Assembly (NCBI RefSeq): GCF_001368815.1
Contig: NZ_CTEI01000003.1
Location: 1-64,000 of the forward strand
Length of the DNA stretch: 64,000 bases
Direction: 5' to 3'
Origin: Paraliobacillus sp. PM-2
Lineage (GTDB): Bacteria > Bacillota > Bacilli > Bacillales > Amphibacillaceae
Part shown: positions 44,439 through 53,835 of the stretch, piece by piece
Position numbering within the stretch: position 1 is the stretch's first letter
How the letters are laid out: each line of letters starts with the position of its first letter
Made by a program: the position numbers and the translations under genes
Notes under the pieces: generated by a model
Seen by the model: only the letters and a program-made list of their open reading frames with translations
The model's database searches: none
What the model was told of the DNA's origin: nothing

Positions 44439-45623
44439 ATGCATCTTTTAAGAACGAACATACTATTACGAACGATTCTTATCTGTTTACTATTATTAGT
44501 CTTGAATGGCTGTTGGGATAGAGTCGAGATAAATGATTTAGCCATTGTTATGGGGATCGGTCTTGATAAAACAGAAGAAGGAGATATAGAACTTTCTGTA
44601 CAAATTGCCAATCCTAAAGCAATGGCAGGATCAGGTAGTAGTGGTGGTCAATCTAGTGGTAATCCTATTGTGGTTGAAACAGTTACAGGCAGGACCATTT
44701 TTGACGCCAGGTCTAAACTTCAAGAAAGTCTTTCCCGTCAACTTTTTGAAGGACATAATCGTGTTATTTTTATTAGTAAGGCATTAGCTGAAGAAGGCAT
44801 TCAAAAGCATATTGATTTTTTTGCGCGTTTTCCTTCTCCAAGGTTAAGAGCAAATATATTTATTGTCGATAGTAAAGTCATTGACATCTTAAAGGTTCCA
44901 TCTGATTTTGAATTAAATTCTTCCGAGGTGGCTAGGGAGCTTGCCAAATTAAAAATAGGGATGAATATAACAACAAAAGATTTATTAGAACAATTAGCGA
45001 ATGAATCGAGTTCGATTGCACTACCAAGCATAACAGTTGAAGATAAACCAGTAGGCACAAAGGGACTCCGAGTGAACGGATCCGCCATTATAAAAGAAAA
45101 TAAAATGGTTGGGGAAATAGATAACGCATTATCAAGAGGAGTATTATGGTTACGAGATGAGATAAAATTATCTTCCGTTACACTAGAACCTGAAAATACA
45201 GAAGGTTACATCTCGTTTAAGCTATTACGATCAAGTACAGACCTTAGTCCTACAATTAAAAACGGGAAATGGAAAATGGTTGTTAATATCACTACAGAGG
45301 ACGACGTGGTAGAAAACGAAACAAATTTAGATGTACTTGATCCAAAAATAACAGACAAACTCGAAAAACAATTGGAACAAAAGGTAACTGAACGCATTCA
45401 AAAAACATTAGATTATGTTCAGAAAGAAATTGGGGCAGACGTTTTTGGTTTTGGAGAAGCCTTCTACCGTAAATTTCCGAAACAATGGAATAAGGAAAAG
45501 GATATGTGGGCTGAGAAGTTCCCTGAATTAGAAGTTGAAATTAATTGTAAAGCCTATATAAGAAGACCAGGGCGATCCAATATACCGCAAGGAACACAAA
45601 AAGAAGAAGGAGTTAAAAAATGA
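44439..45623 (+). CDS. gerAC: Germinant receptor C subunit, lipoprotein (GerAC family)
   Basis: The 394-residue lipoprotein has a signal ending in LNGC (Cys25) followed by WDRVEINDLAIVMGIGLD, the hallmark GerAC start. Three mixed domains follow. It is anchored to the outer face of the inner spore membrane. AAAGGAG lies before the ATG. The stop overlaps the start of the next gene (ATGA). Confidence 0.92.
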   Translation: MHLLRTNILLRTILICLLLLVLNGCWDRVEINDLAIVMGIGLDKTEEGDIELSVQIANPKAMAGSGSSGGQSSGNPIVVETVTGRTIFDARSKLQESLSRQLFEGHNRVIFISKALAEEGIQKHIDFFARFPSPRLRANIFIVDSKVIDILKVPSDFELNSSEVARELAKLKIGMNITTKDLLEQLANESSSIALPSITVEDKPVGTKGLRVNGSAIIKENKMVGEIDNALSRGVLWLRDEIKLSSVTLEPENTEGYISFKLLRSSTDLSPTIKNGKWKMVVNITTEDDVVENETNLDVLDPKITDKLEKQLEQKVTERIQKTLDYVQKEIGADVFGFGEAFYRKFPKQWNKEKDMWAEKFPELEVEINCKAYIRRPGRSNIPQGTQKEEGVKK

Positions 45624-45850
45624 AGTGGTTATCTGTTTTGGGAATAATTCTCATAGCATTGCTCATTACTCTTTACGAATGGCCAAAGTTAAAAAAGAAT
45701 CAAAAAAAAGAAAAAAAAGCCTTTGTAGTACTTATGCTGACAAGCGTAACGCTCTCCATTTCTATTCTTTATTTTCCGGATATGCCAGGTCCGACAGAAT
45801 TAATTGATAAGATTTTTAAGCCTTTTGGTAAGTTGTTAAGTACAAAATAG
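45620..45850 (+). CDS. Germinant receptor D subunit-like, two-helix protein
   Basis: The 76-residue protein has two membrane helices (about 4-20 and 36-54) separated by a very basic loop (KLKKNQKKEKK). Small two-helix D subunits are encoded with some ger operons in Bacillus and Clostridium (for example gerKD) and modulate receptor function. It is translationally coupled to gerAC. The assignment rests on topology and position, not on a strong motif. Confidence 0.78.
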   Translation: MKWLSVLGIILIALLITLYEWPKLKKNQKKEKKAFVVLMLTSVTLSISILYFPDMPGPTELIDKIFKPFGKLLSTK

Positions 45851-45873
45851 TAGAAAGTTAGAGCAATAAACAT

Positions 45874-45962
45874 AAAAAACGAACTCGAAGGTACTGTACC
45901 ACTAAAGCTTGAGTTAAAAATCCACCTTAAGGGCGCAGTACTGAATCAAGTTCGTTTTTTAT
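45874..45962. terminator. Long bidirectional terminator between ger and rib operons
   Basis: ATAAAAAACGAACT pairs with AGTTCGTTTTTTAT, and GTACTG/CAGTAC extends the inner stem, with a large branched loop. The ends are convergent. Confidence 0.8.
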
Positions 45963-45966
45963 AAAA

Positions 45967-46440
45967 TTATTTTATATCTTTAAGTAAATTGGCCATCTCA
46001 ATTGCGGAGACTGCTGCTTCTGCCCCTTTATTTCCTGCTTTTGTACCAGCTCGTTCGATTGCTTGTTCAATTGTTTCTGTTGTCAGCACACCAAATATAA
46101 CTGGAAGATCTGCATCCATACCTACTTTTGATACGCCCTTTGAAACTTCTGCACAAACATAATCAAAATGAGGAGTAGATCCTCTGATAACTGTACCTAG
46201 CGTAATAATTGCATCGTATTTTCCGGATGATGCCATTTGTTTTGCTACTAATGGTATTTCAAAAGCTCCTGGTACCCAAGCGATCGTAATATTTTCTTCA
46301 TTTACACCGTGGCGACGTAATGTGTCTTCCGCTCCACCCAATAGCTTACTTGTAATAAATTCATTAAACCTTGCTACAACAATACCTACCTTTAAATCTG
46401 TTCCTACTAAATTACCTTCTACTAATTTTGCCATAATCAT
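45967..46440 (-). CDS. ribH: 6,7-dimethyl-8-ribityllumazine synthase
   Basis: The 157-residue protein condenses the butanone phosphate made by RibBA with the pyrimidine made by RibD. It has [49 protein letters not shown] and [13 protein letters not shown], all family signatures. It is the last gene of the rib operon and should form the 60-subunit shell. The ATG is five bases after AAGGAG; a second ATG two codons on is possible. Confidence 0.96.
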   Translation of the reverse strand: MIMAKLVEGNLVGTDLKVGIVVARFNEFITSKLLGGAEDTLRRHGVNEENITIAWVPGAFEIPLVAKQMASSGKYDAIITLGTVIRGSTPHFDYVCAEVSKGVSKVGMDADLPVIFGVLTTETIEQAIERAGTKAGNKGAEAAVSAIEMANLLKDIK

Positions 46441-46449
46441 TTTCTCTCC

Positions 46450-47643
46450 TTATCCTTTTAATAAATGTCCTAATTTTGATTTCTTTGTATTTAAATAATT
46501 TTCATTATCTTTATTTGGCGGAATTTGGATTTCTTTTCTCTCTACAACATCGATTCCATACTCAGTCATACTAGCAATTTTTCTTGGATTATTAGTAAGT
46601 AATATTAACTTCCCAACTCCGATGTCTCTTAACATTTGCGCGCTAATTGCATAATCACGTAAATCATCAGGAAATCCTAATTGATGATTTGCTTCAACCG
46701 TATCGTATCCTTCTTCTTGCAATTTATATGCTTTCAGCTTATTTAGTAAGCCAATGCCTCTTCCTTCTTGTCGCATATAAATTAATACGCCTTTTCCGGC
46801 CGCTTCAATTTCGTGTAATGCTTTTTCTAGTTGAGGTCCACAATCACAACGATGTGATCCGAATATATCACCAGTTAAGCATTCGGAATGAATCCGAACC
46901 AATGGTGTATCATTAACTGTTATATCACCTTTTACTAGAGCTAAATGTTCCTTTTTTGTCCACTTTTCAGTGTATGCCATTAATTTAAAGTCACCGTAAC
47001 TGGTTGGTAGTTTTATTTCAACTTCTTTTTGAATTAACGTATCAAACCTTTTACGGTAAGCAATCAGATCTTGAATAGAGATGATCGGCATACTTTCTTT
47101 TTCTGCGATGGTTTTAAGTGCAGGTAAACGTGCCATTGTCCCATCTTCCTGCATAATTTCGCAAATAACTCCAGCTGGTTTAGATCCTGTTAGACGAGCG
47201 AGATCCACTGCAGCTTCTGTATGACCAGCCCGTTCTAATACACCTGCATCTTTTGCAATCAACGGAAACACATGCCCTGGCCGTTTGAAATCAGTTGCTA
47301 TGGCTTCTGGTTCGATTAATTTTTGAATGGTTAATGATCGTTCATATGCACTAATCCCAGTATGTGCATCCTTATAATCTACACTAACTGTAAATGCCGT
47401 ACCATGTGGATCCGTATTTCGAGTAACCATGTCTTCTAATCCTAATTTACTAGCCAATTCTGTTGCCATTGGCGTACAAATCAAGCCACGCCCTTCTTTT
47501 GCCATATAATTAATTACTTCAGGGGTGGCATGCTCTGCCAAAGCAACAAAATCCCCTTCATTTTCTCTATCTTCATCATCAACAACAATAATTATTTTTC
47601 CTTGCTTTAATGCAGTTAAGGCCTCTGGTATTGTATTTAACAT
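46450..47643 (-). CDS. ribBA: Bifunctional DHBP synthase / GTP cyclohydrolase II
   Basis: The 397-residue fusion has an N-terminal 3,4-dihydroxy-2-butanone 4-phosphate synthase (about 1-200; [14 protein letters not shown], and [12 protein letters not shown]) and a C-terminal GTP cyclohydrolase II (about 205-397; zinc ligands in [19 protein letters not shown], then [10 protein letters not shown]). It supplies both starting branches of riboflavin synthesis. It lies 12 bases after ribE and 9 before ribH. Confidence 0.97.
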   Translation of the reverse strand: MLNTIPEALTALKQGKIIIVVDDEDRENEGDFVALAEHATPEVINYMAKEGRGLICTPMATELASKLGLEDMVTRNTDPHGTAFTVSVDYKDAHTGISAYERSLTIQKLIEPEAIATDFKRPGHVFPLIAKDAGVLERAGHTEAAVDLARLTGSKPAGVICEIMQEDGTMARLPALKTIAEKESMPIISIQDLIAYRKRFDTLIQKEVEIKLPTSYGDFKLMAYTEKWTKKEHLALVKGDITVNDTPLVRIHSECLTGDIFGSHRCDCGPQLEKALHEIEAAGKGVLIYMRQEGRGIGLLNKLKAYKLQEEGYDTVEANHQLGFPDDLRDYAISAQMLRDIGVGKLILLTNNPRKIASMTEYGIDVVERKEIQIPPNKDNENYLNTKKSKLGHLLKG

Positions 47644-47655
47644 CGTTGTTTCCTC

Positions 47656-48309
47656 CTAATCGATGAACCCATGTTCTCTTAATGTGTCTTCAGTTACCTT
47701 ACTTGTCTGTTTCTCTGTCTCGTTATGCCTGATCAAGTTTTCCATGTACTTCGCTAACATATCATACTCTAAGTTAACTAGATCACCTTTTTGTTTATCC
47801 CCTAGAATAGTTTTCTGCTGTGTTTCAGGGATTAATGAAACGATGAAACGATCCGTGTCCACATCAAAAACTGTTAAGGACGTACCATCTATGGTAATCG
47901 AACCTTTTGGCATGAGATACTTTATACCATCTCCTGTTACTTGTATGGAAAAATATTGTGCATTGGCCTCTGTCCAACTATTTAAAATTTCTCCGACAGT
48001 ATCGACATGACCAGATACAAAATGACCACCAAACCTACCATTAGCATGCATGGCTCGTTCTAAGTTTACCTCAACACCTGTATGAGCTTGTGATAAAGAA
48101 GAATAGCGATACGTTTCTGGCATCACATCAACAGAGAATTGATCTGAAAGAAACGAAGTGACAGTTAAGCATACACCATTTACAGCAATACTATCTCCAA
48201 TTTTTACGTCAGATAGAACTGTTTTCGCATGAATGACTAGTTTTAAACTATTTGCTTGCTGTTTTACGGATAAAATGGTTCCTTTCTCCTCCACAATTCC
48301 AGTAAACAT
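47656..48309 (-). CDS. ribE: Riboflavin synthase, alpha subunit
   Basis: The 217-residue protein has two tandem lumazine-binding barrels (MFTGIVEEKGTIL at 1-13, and FVSGHVDTVGEI beginning the second near 97). It dismutates two lumazines to riboflavin. It directly abuts ribD and precedes ribBA. Confidence 0.96.
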   Translation of the reverse strand: MFTGIVEEKGTILSVKQQANSLKLVIHAKTVLSDVKIGDSIAVNGVCLTVTSFLSDQFSVDVMPETYRYSSLSQAHTGVEVNLERAMHANGRFGGHFVSGHVDTVGEILNSWTEANAQYFSIQVTGDGIKYLMPKGSITIDGTSLTVFDVDTDRFIVSLIPETQQKTILGDKQKGDLVNLEYDMLAKYMENLIRHNETEKQTSKVTEDTLREHGFID

Positions 48310-49407
48310 TTACTCTACCTCCTGTTTTGGATATGCAATTACTTTTATATCTGATCCAATCTGTTCTACTGAGTCGATCGACAATTGTGCTGCATCCAAC
48401 ATTTTCTCTGGTGAGCTTCCACCGACTGTCGTATATGCATCTGCTCCACCTAATAGTTTTGGCGCAATATACCAATGACATGATTGGAATAATTTATCTG
48501 CTACAAATGAACCTTGCAACGTACTTCCACCTTCTACATATAAAGATTGAATTCCCATTTCACCAAGCTGATCTAACATAGCTGCCAATTGAACGTTTGG
48601 TGTCAATTGTTTTAATAGTTTAATGTGAGGAAATTCTCTTTGAAATGCGTTAGTATTTGCTTTACTTCCACAAACAATCCATGTAGGTGCTTGATCATCA
48701 TGCAAAAGATTACTTTCTCGATTAATCGATAACTGCGTATCTAAAATAATTCGAATGGGATTTAGTCCACCTTGGGGCAGTCTGGTGGTTAACTGTGGGT
48801 TATCCTGTTGGACAGTATTGACACCAACCATTATGGCATCATGGATAGAACGCTCTCTGTGAACATCGTGTCTTGCTTCTTCAGAGGTTATCCATTTGCT
48901 GTCACCAGTTTTCGTTGCAGTCTTACCGTCTAGTGTCATGGCAGCTTTTAAGGTGACATATGGGCGTTTATGTGTCATGTAATGAAAAAAATGTTTATTT
49001 ATTTCTAACGCTTTTGCTTCCCTAATTCCAACCTCTACTTCAATTCCTGCTTGCTTTAATTTTTCAATCCCTTTTCCGGCTACTGCGGGATTCGGGTCAA
49101 CACAAGCAATATATACTTTCTTTACATGGTGTTGGACAAGCAAATCCGCACATGGTGCTGTTTTACCGTAATGTGCACAAGGTTCTAAGGTCACATATAC
49201 ATCAGAACCTTCTGCTTGCTCTCCTGCCTGGTTTATTGCAACCACCTCTGCATGTGCTTTGCCAGCTTGTAAATGGCTTCCCATGCCTACAATTCGTCCA
49301 TCCTTAACAATAACTGCTCCAACCGATGGATTAGGACTTGTTTGTCCAATTGTACTTTCTGCTAGTGATAAAGCAATATCCATGTAATTTTCCTTTGTCA
49401 TCTGCAT
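48310..49407 (-). CDS. ribD: Riboflavin deaminase-reductase RibD
   Basis: The 365-residue bifunctional enzyme has an N-terminal cytidine deaminase-like domain with zinc site HAEVVAINQAG and LEPCAHYGKTAPCADLL (about 48-95), and a C-terminal pyrimidine reductase (about 145-365; VTLKAAMTLDGKTAT and VEGGSTLQGSF). It is the first gene of the operon, about 110 bases downstream of the FMN riboswitch. Confidence 0.97.
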   Translation of the reverse strand: MQMTKENYMDIALSLAESTIGQTSPNPSVGAVIVKDGRIVGMGSHLQAGKAHAEVVAINQAGEQAEGSDVYVTLEPCAHYGKTAPCADLLVQHHVKKVYIACVDPNPAVAGKGIEKLKQAGIEVEVGIREAKALEINKHFFHYMTHKRPYVTLKAAMTLDGKTATKTGDSKWITSEEARHDVHRERSIHDAIMVGVNTVQQDNPQLTTRLPQGGLNPIRIILDTQLSINRESNLLHDDQAPTWIVCGSKANTNAFQREFPHIKLLKQLTPNVQLAAMLDQLGEMGIQSLYVEGGSTLQGSFVADKLFQSCHWYIAPKLLGGADAYTTVGGSSPEKMLDAAQLSIDSVEQIGSDIKVIAYPKQEVE

Positions 49408-49435
49408 CCACTCCTTCTTTATTGTGGAAGCACAG

Positions 49436-49467
49436 AAAAGCCCCAGACTTTCTAGTTCTGGGGCTTT
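49436..49467 (-). terminator. Riboswitch expression-platform terminator
   Basis: AAAGCCCCAGA and TCTGGGGCTTT form a GC-rich stem between the FMN aptamer and ribD. The T-run is short (TTTT). It would form when FMN is bound. Confidence 0.8.
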
Positions 49468-49515
49468 GTTAGCGTTAGTAAATAAACATATCCTATTGGT
49501 TATGTCTACTCGTTA

Positions 49516-49660
49516 TTCCTTTTCCCCTCCAGACTTTCACTGTCGGCTTTGGATTTTCACCAAATCCACCTTCACACCTATGTGCTCCGGGTCACGGACT
49601 GAAGATATTCGTCTATCTATCACCGTCGGTCGGGATTTACACCCTGCCCCAAAGGAATTA
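49516..49660 (-). promoter_or_regulatory. FMN riboswitch (RFN element)
   Basis: On the minus strand the conserved RFN segments appear in order: GGGGCAGGGTG, AATCCCGACCG, CGGTGATAG, GTCCGTGACC, GGATTTGGTGAAAATCC, AAGCCGACAGTG and AGTCTGGAGGGG. They are enclosed by a P1 stem of AATTCCTTT and AAAGGAAT. Binding of FMN represses the rib operon. Confidence 0.96.
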
Positions 49661-49677
49661 CCTATTCGATTGTTCAT

Positions 49678-49706
49678 AGTTTAACATGGTTATAGTAGAT
49701 ACTCAA
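49678..49706 (-). promoter_or_regulatory. Sigma-A promoter of the rib operon
   Basis: TTGAGT (49701-49706) and TAAACT (49678-49683) are 17 bases apart on the minus strand, just upstream of the riboswitch aptamer. Confidence 0.75.
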
Positions 49707-49979
49707 GTTTTTTTCTTTTTTATGCTTATGCATTTCTGTTTTTTTTATAAGCTAAATAGTCTTGTAATAACTCAACTTTCGGAGAGGGAAATTGACAAAT
49801 AAACCTTGGTATAACTAGGAAGTCTCCACAATCCAAAGGTAAAGTTGACTTCGACTTAACTGTTTGTTTTCATGCATCTTGAAAAATTTATTCTACAGTT
49901 GTCATGTAACAGCCTTCATTTCATCTATTCTATAAGGTGGTAAACTCCCATAAAATTATATCTTTTACCGCTCCTCAAG

Positions 49980-50096
49980 TGAAATGAACTCGCTTTCCAC
50001 GGGCACGGCCTCAACTAATTTTTAGAAGAAAAAGCACTTCTAAAAATGGATTTTCGGCTCGTGCTGTTCCCGTAGGAGTCTCGTCCATTTCATTTG
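49980..50096. repeat. Large imperfect inverted repeat (dispersed-element type)
   Basis: Outer arms GAAATGAACTCGCTTTCCACGGG and the complement of CCCGTAGGAGTCTCGTCCATTTC pair imperfectly. The inner arms ATTTTTAGAAG (50018-50028) and CTTCTAAAAAT (50037-50047) form a perfect 11-bp stem. Similar sequences with the ACTCCTACGGGAACAGCACG core recur, from memory, in intergenic regions of halophilic Bacillaceae. The copy number here is one plus a related piece nearby. Confidence 0.7.
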
Positions 50097-50149
50097 ACAC
50101 GCTAGATAGTCTAAAAACATAATAATGCATTAAAGACGATTTAGTAGGA

Positions 50150-50220
50150 ACCGCTTAAGCCGAAGATCCACTTGGTAAAGTGATTTTCTTTATCAAGTTA
50201 GCTGAGGCTGAGCCCACGGA
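50150..50220. repeat. Second, related inverted-repeat element
   Basis: CTTGGTAAAG (50171-50180) pairs with CTTTATCAAG (50189-50198). The flanks carry CTTAAGCCGAAGATCC and AGCTGAGGCTGAGCCCACGG, the same vocabulary (CCGAAGATCC, GAGGC, CCCACGG) as the first element and its relatives. Confidence 0.55.
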
Positions 50221-50297
50221 GAGGGGATCCATTTGCTTCTGTAGCAGGTAATGGTACATTAGAGTTTACAAATATTTAGTCATAGTACAGCTAACGC

Positions 50298-50846
50298 TCA
50301 GCAGTTATTTTTTAGTGAGGAATTTGAGTAATAACTAAATCTTATTGTTGTAAATACCAAATACCCAAGCACTGCACCGAATGTATTAAAAAATAGGTCA
50401 TCTACCGTTGCCAATCGTGTTAATGTAAAAGATGTCTGTATCAATTCAATCGTTAATGATGAAAAAAAGCCTAACAACAAAATAACAAAAAAATGACGGG
50501 TATGTTTAAACAAATATGGAACAAAAATACCAAGCGGGACAAAAAGCACTACATTACCTAAAGAATACAATAGTTGAAACATTAAATAACCATCTGCCAT
50601 ATGAAGCAAATTATAAAAAAGGTTCGTGTCGAAGCTAATTGTATTTTCTTTTGTTAGTGCATTGGTGAAGTAAAATGGCTCCATGGTTACATAAGTAACG
50701 GCAAGCAAATAAACAAAAAATAAATTGATAACAATCTCTCTTAAAAAACGAAATCTCCCTTTATGAGATAAATAGCGATTTCCTCTATACCATATCCAAA
50801 TTAATGTCAACATCGAGTAAATAATAATGGGATCAAGACTAATCAT
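50298..50846 (-). CDS. VanZ family membrane protein
   Basis: The 182-residue protein has four to five membrane helices. The VanZ-type region is VVLFVPLGIFVPYLF (about 98-112), then SLTIELIQTSFTLTRLATVD and DDLFFNTFGAVLGYLVF. VanZ gives low-level teicoplanin resistance in enterococci, but most homologues have no known role, and no van genes are nearby. AAAGGA lies upstream of the ATG. Confidence 0.88.
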   Translation of the reverse strand: MISLDPIIIYSMLTLIWIWYRGNRYLSHKGRFRFLREIVINLFFVYLLAVTYVTMEPFYFTNALTKENTISFDTNLFYNLLHMADGYLMFQLLYSLGNVVLFVPLGIFVPYLFKHTRHFFVILLLGFFSSLTIELIQTSFTLTRLATVDDLFFNTFGAVLGYLVFTTIRFSYYSNSSLKNNC

Positions 50847-51001
50847 TCGTTGAATCCTTTCTTATATTTCTTTCGATTATATTCATATATATGCAAACAA
50901 GCTACTCTTCCATTCGAAGTTTATCTCTTTATTCTATCACAGAATAAGCTTTTAACTAACTTGTCTAATATAAATGGATTTTTTTCCTTGACTATAAAAA
51001 A

Positions 51002-51028
51002 AGCACACCATTTTCTAGTTGGTATGCT
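51002..51028 (-). terminator. Terminator of murB
   Basis: On the minus strand AGCATACCA pairs with TGGTGTGCT (one G-U pair), followed by seven T residues. Confidence 0.8.
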
Positions 51029-51042
51029 GTAAAATAATTTAG

Positions 51043-51957
51043 TTAATCTTCTCCTATAATACGAACTTCTCGTTCTAGTTCAACACCAAATTTTTCTTTA
51101 ACCGTTCGCTGTACCATTTCAATAACAGCAATATAATCCGATGCCGTCGCATTGTTTTTATTGACAATAAAGCCAGCATGTTTAGTTGAAACCTCTGCAC
51201 CACCAATACCTTTTCCTTGCAGCTCACTATCTTGAATTAGTTTTCCTGCGAAATAACCTGGTGGTCGTTTAAATACACTACCACATGATGGGTACTCTAA
51301 TGGTTGCTTTGACTCCCGCTTATACGTAAGCTCATCCATCACTGCTTTGATTTCCTTTTCCTCTCCAGGTTCAAGGCGAAAATGTGCTTCTAGTACGATA
51401 TATCCTTTTTCAGGAATATTACTTGATCGATAGCTTAAATCTAATTGTGAGGCTTCAAGCGTTAACAACGTACCACTAGGATCAACAACAACCGCCTTCT
51501 CTAGGCAATCTTTAACCTCTCCACCATAAGCTCCAGCATTCATATATAATGCGCCTCCGACTGTGCCCGGAATACCACACGCAAATTCAAGACCGGTTAA
51601 CTTTTCATCTAGCGCGCGATAAGATACATCAATAATACGAGCACCACTTTCAGCGATTAATGTATTTCCGTCTCGACGTATGCTAGTAAATCGTTTGGGG
51701 CTCATCACAATACCACGAATACCACCATCACGTACAATTAGATTCGATCCATTTCCCAATAGTGTGAAAGGGATTTTTGCCCGATTAGCGTATTGAATAA
51801 TGGCTTGAACTTCTTCTATACTCGCTGGCGTAACAAAAAAATCAGCTTTTCCACCTAGTTTTGTATATAGATAATGTTTAAGTGGTTCATCTATTAAAAT
51901 ATTTTCTTCAGCAGTTAATTGGCTTAATGCTTGAAAAACAGTAGGCTCTTTCTCCAT
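51043..51957 (-). CDS. murB: UDP-N-acetylenolpyruvoylglucosamine reductase MurB
   Basis: The 304-residue FAD enzyme makes UDP-N-acetylmuramate for peptidoglycan. It has the FAD-binding [52 protein letters not shown] and the active-site [19 protein letters not shown]. The cysteine-for-serine position in SCGSVFKRP matches type IIb enzymes. ATG at 51957 is seven bases after AAAGGATG; the ATG three codons earlier overlaps the ribosome site. Confidence 0.94.
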   Translation of the reverse strand: MEKEPTVFQALSQLTAEENILIDEPLKHYLYTKLGGKADFFVTPASIEEVQAIIQYANRAKIPFTLLGNGSNLIVRDGGIRGIVMSPKRFTSIRRDGNTLIAESGARIIDVSYRALDEKLTGLEFACGIPGTVGGALYMNAGAYGGEVKDCLEKAVVVDPSGTLLTLEASQLDLSYRSSNIPEKGYIVLEAHFRLEPGEEKEIKAVMDELTYKRESKQPLEYPSCGSVFKRPPGYFAGKLIQDSELQGKGIGGAEVSTKHAGFIVNKNNATASDYIAVIEMVQRTVKEKFGVELEREVRIIGED

Positions 51958-52141
51958 AATAATCATCCTTTAAATTGTCATTATGACACACGTAAAAAAC
52001 TACACAACCTAAATTATAGCAGGAGACTGACCTATTCGCCAATACAGATTTTCTGGAGCTTTTGTAGATGTATGTCACATCGCTACACTATTCTCGTAAA
52101 AAATTTCCATTACATTCGTTTTTATTTACAGTATTCCGTTT

Positions 52142-52810
52142 TTATCCTTTTGTATGATTAGGCTGTAATCCGTGAAAAATTAATGTTATTACATAGTCCA
52201 CTTCTTGTTCTTCATTTAATACAGGTTCTGTCGTTAGGATATAACGATGGAAAATAAACCCTAACACCGTAGACAAGATAAAACGAATACTTGTATCTAT
52301 CGGAAGTTCCTTTAACTTTCCTTTCTGTTGTAAGCTTTCTAGCCTTTCTTTCACAGTTGGATAAATTTTTGTTACAAATATATCCTTAAACACTTGTTGT
52401 ATCTCTGGATGAAAAGCTACTTCTTGTAAAATTATTCGAATCATTTGGACATTTTTCTTTACAAAACTAATTCGATTGTAAATAAACACACGTAATAACC
52501 CCTCTAAATCTACCTCCTCTGAATGAAATACTTCTTCTATCATTTGTTCAGCAAAGTAAGGAACGGCTAACTGCAAAATACCTGGTTTAACAATAGCCAT
52601 TAGTAAATCTTTTTTTGAAGGATAATGTCGGAAAATTGTCCCTTCCGCAACACCTGCTTGTTTAGCAATTTCACTAGTGGAGGTTGCTGCATAACCATAT
52701 TTTGCAAAGTTTTCAATTGCCTTTGTTAAGATAGCCGCTTTCTTTTCTGTTAATTTTACTGGTTCTTTGTCGACTTCTAATAATTGTTGAATATATGCTT
52801 TGTCCATCAT
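52142..52810 (-). CDS. TetR family transcriptional regulator
   Basis: The 222-residue protein has an N-terminal TetR helix-turn-helix, with KAIENFAKYGYAATSTSEIA then KQAGVAEGTIFRHYPSKKDL (about residues 30-67). The ligand domain is about 150 residues. It is encoded directly downstream of an ABC exporter pair and likely represses it through the palindrome at 54577-54600. ATG at 52810 follows AAGGG by eight bases. Confidence 0.9.
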   Translation of the reverse strand: MMDKAYIQQLLEVDKEPVKLTEKKAAILTKAIENFAKYGYAATSTSEIAKQAGVAEGTIFRHYPSKKDLLMAIVKPGILQLAVPYFAEQMIEEVFHSEEVDLEGLLRVFIYNRISFVKKNVQMIRIILQEVAFHPEIQQVFKDIFVTKIYPTVKERLESLQQKGKLKELPIDTSIRFILSTVLGFIFHRYILTTEPVLNEEQEVDYVITLIFHGLQPNHTKG

Positions 52811-52821
52811 TGTTTTCACCC

Positions 52822-53835
52822 TTATTTACGATATGCTATCAGTGTACCAAGATTGAGGATAAAAAATAAGCTAGAGAATCCAAATAAAATGAGGAGATCC
52901 AAGCTAACCTCACCAAAGCCATTGCCTTTAATCATAACATCAGTTAGTGCAGAGGCACCGTATTTAATCGGCATGATTCGACCGATTCCCTCTACCCATG
53001 CAGGTGCATTATCCAAAGAAAATAGTCCTGAGAAAAAGGCTTGAGGGACAATAACAATTGGAATAAACTGCATCATTTGAAATTCATTCTTAGCAAAGGT
53101 TGACAGCAACATTCCCAATGTAAGTGCAGTTAATGCAAGCATCAAGGTAATAAACATAACAAGTAAAACAGATCCTTGAATTGGAATAGATAACACATAC
53201 ACACTAAAGGCAATTACTACAATGGACTGGATAATTGCAAACACACCAAAACCTGCTAGATAACCAATAATGATCTCCCAGCTCCTTATAGGTGTTGCAA
53301 ATAACCGCTCCATTGTACCTTGGGATTTTTCTCGTAAAAAAGAAATACCTCCAACTAAAAATACGAAAAAGAAGGCAAAGTATCCGATTAAAACGGGACC
53401 AACATAATCAAACGTCGTTTCTACTTCTGCTTGGTAATAATCAGTCACTTCTAATGCAATGTTTGTATTGTTCGTTGTTGAAAGGGCACGCTGTAATTGC
53501 ATGAATAAAGCTTTCTCCGCATTAGGTTGGCTATTATCAACAGTAAGCTGTAATTGTTGATCTTCCAAAGTCAAGACTGCTTGAACCTCTCCATCTGCTA
53601 AATCTGCATATGGCGTACTCGTTTCCACCATTTCAATATGCTCACCTTCTATCTTTTCCACGACAGGCTCAGGGACACTTACAGCTGCAATAGCATAATC
53701 ACCTGCTGCTTCTTGGTCAAGAACAACCCAGGTTAAGATTAAAATTAGTAATGGAGCCAAAAACAATAAAGCGAGTGTTCGTTTATCTCGAATGAACTGT
53801 TGTACAATTCGTGTAATAATAGCGGTTATTTTCAT
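52822..53835 (-). CDS. ABC-2 type exporter permease
   Basis: The 337-residue membrane protein has an N-terminal helix, an external loop of about 130 residues and five C-terminal helices, with REKSQGTMERLFATPIRSWE as the conserved ABC-2 segment and QAFFSGLFSLDNAP near the end. It pairs with the ATPase immediately upstream, overlapping by one base. The likely role is export of drugs or lipids, by analogy with DrrB-like systems. Confidence 0.92.
   Translation of the reverse strand: MKITAIITRIVQQFIRDKRTLALLFLAPLLILILTWVVLDQEAAGDYAIAAVSVPEPVVEKIEGEHIEMVETSTPYADLADGEVQAVLTLEDQQLQLTVDNSQPNAEKALFMQLQRALSTTNNTNIALEVTDYYQAEVETTFDYVGPVLIGYFAFFFVFLVGGISFLREKSQGTMERLFATPIRSWEIIIGYLAGFGVFAIIQSIVVIAFSVYVLSIPIQGSVLLVMFITLMLALTALTLGMLLSTFAKNEFQMMQFIPIVIVPQAFFSGLFSLDNAPAWVEGIGRIMPIKYGASALTDVMIKGNGFGEVSLDLLILFGFSSLFFILNLGTLIAYRK

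Larger units (their letters stand above)
49707..50297. other. Gene-free region with repeat-like elements
   Basis: About 590 bases with no credible reading frame. It holds two inverted-repeat elements, described separately (49980-50096 and 50150-50220). Their higher GC content contrasts with the AT-rich flanks. Confidence 0.6.

Noticed and set aside
49424-49684. Plus-strand frame over the rib leader
   Set aside because: The same DNA is the FMN riboswitch and terminator on the other strand; the frame is incidental.
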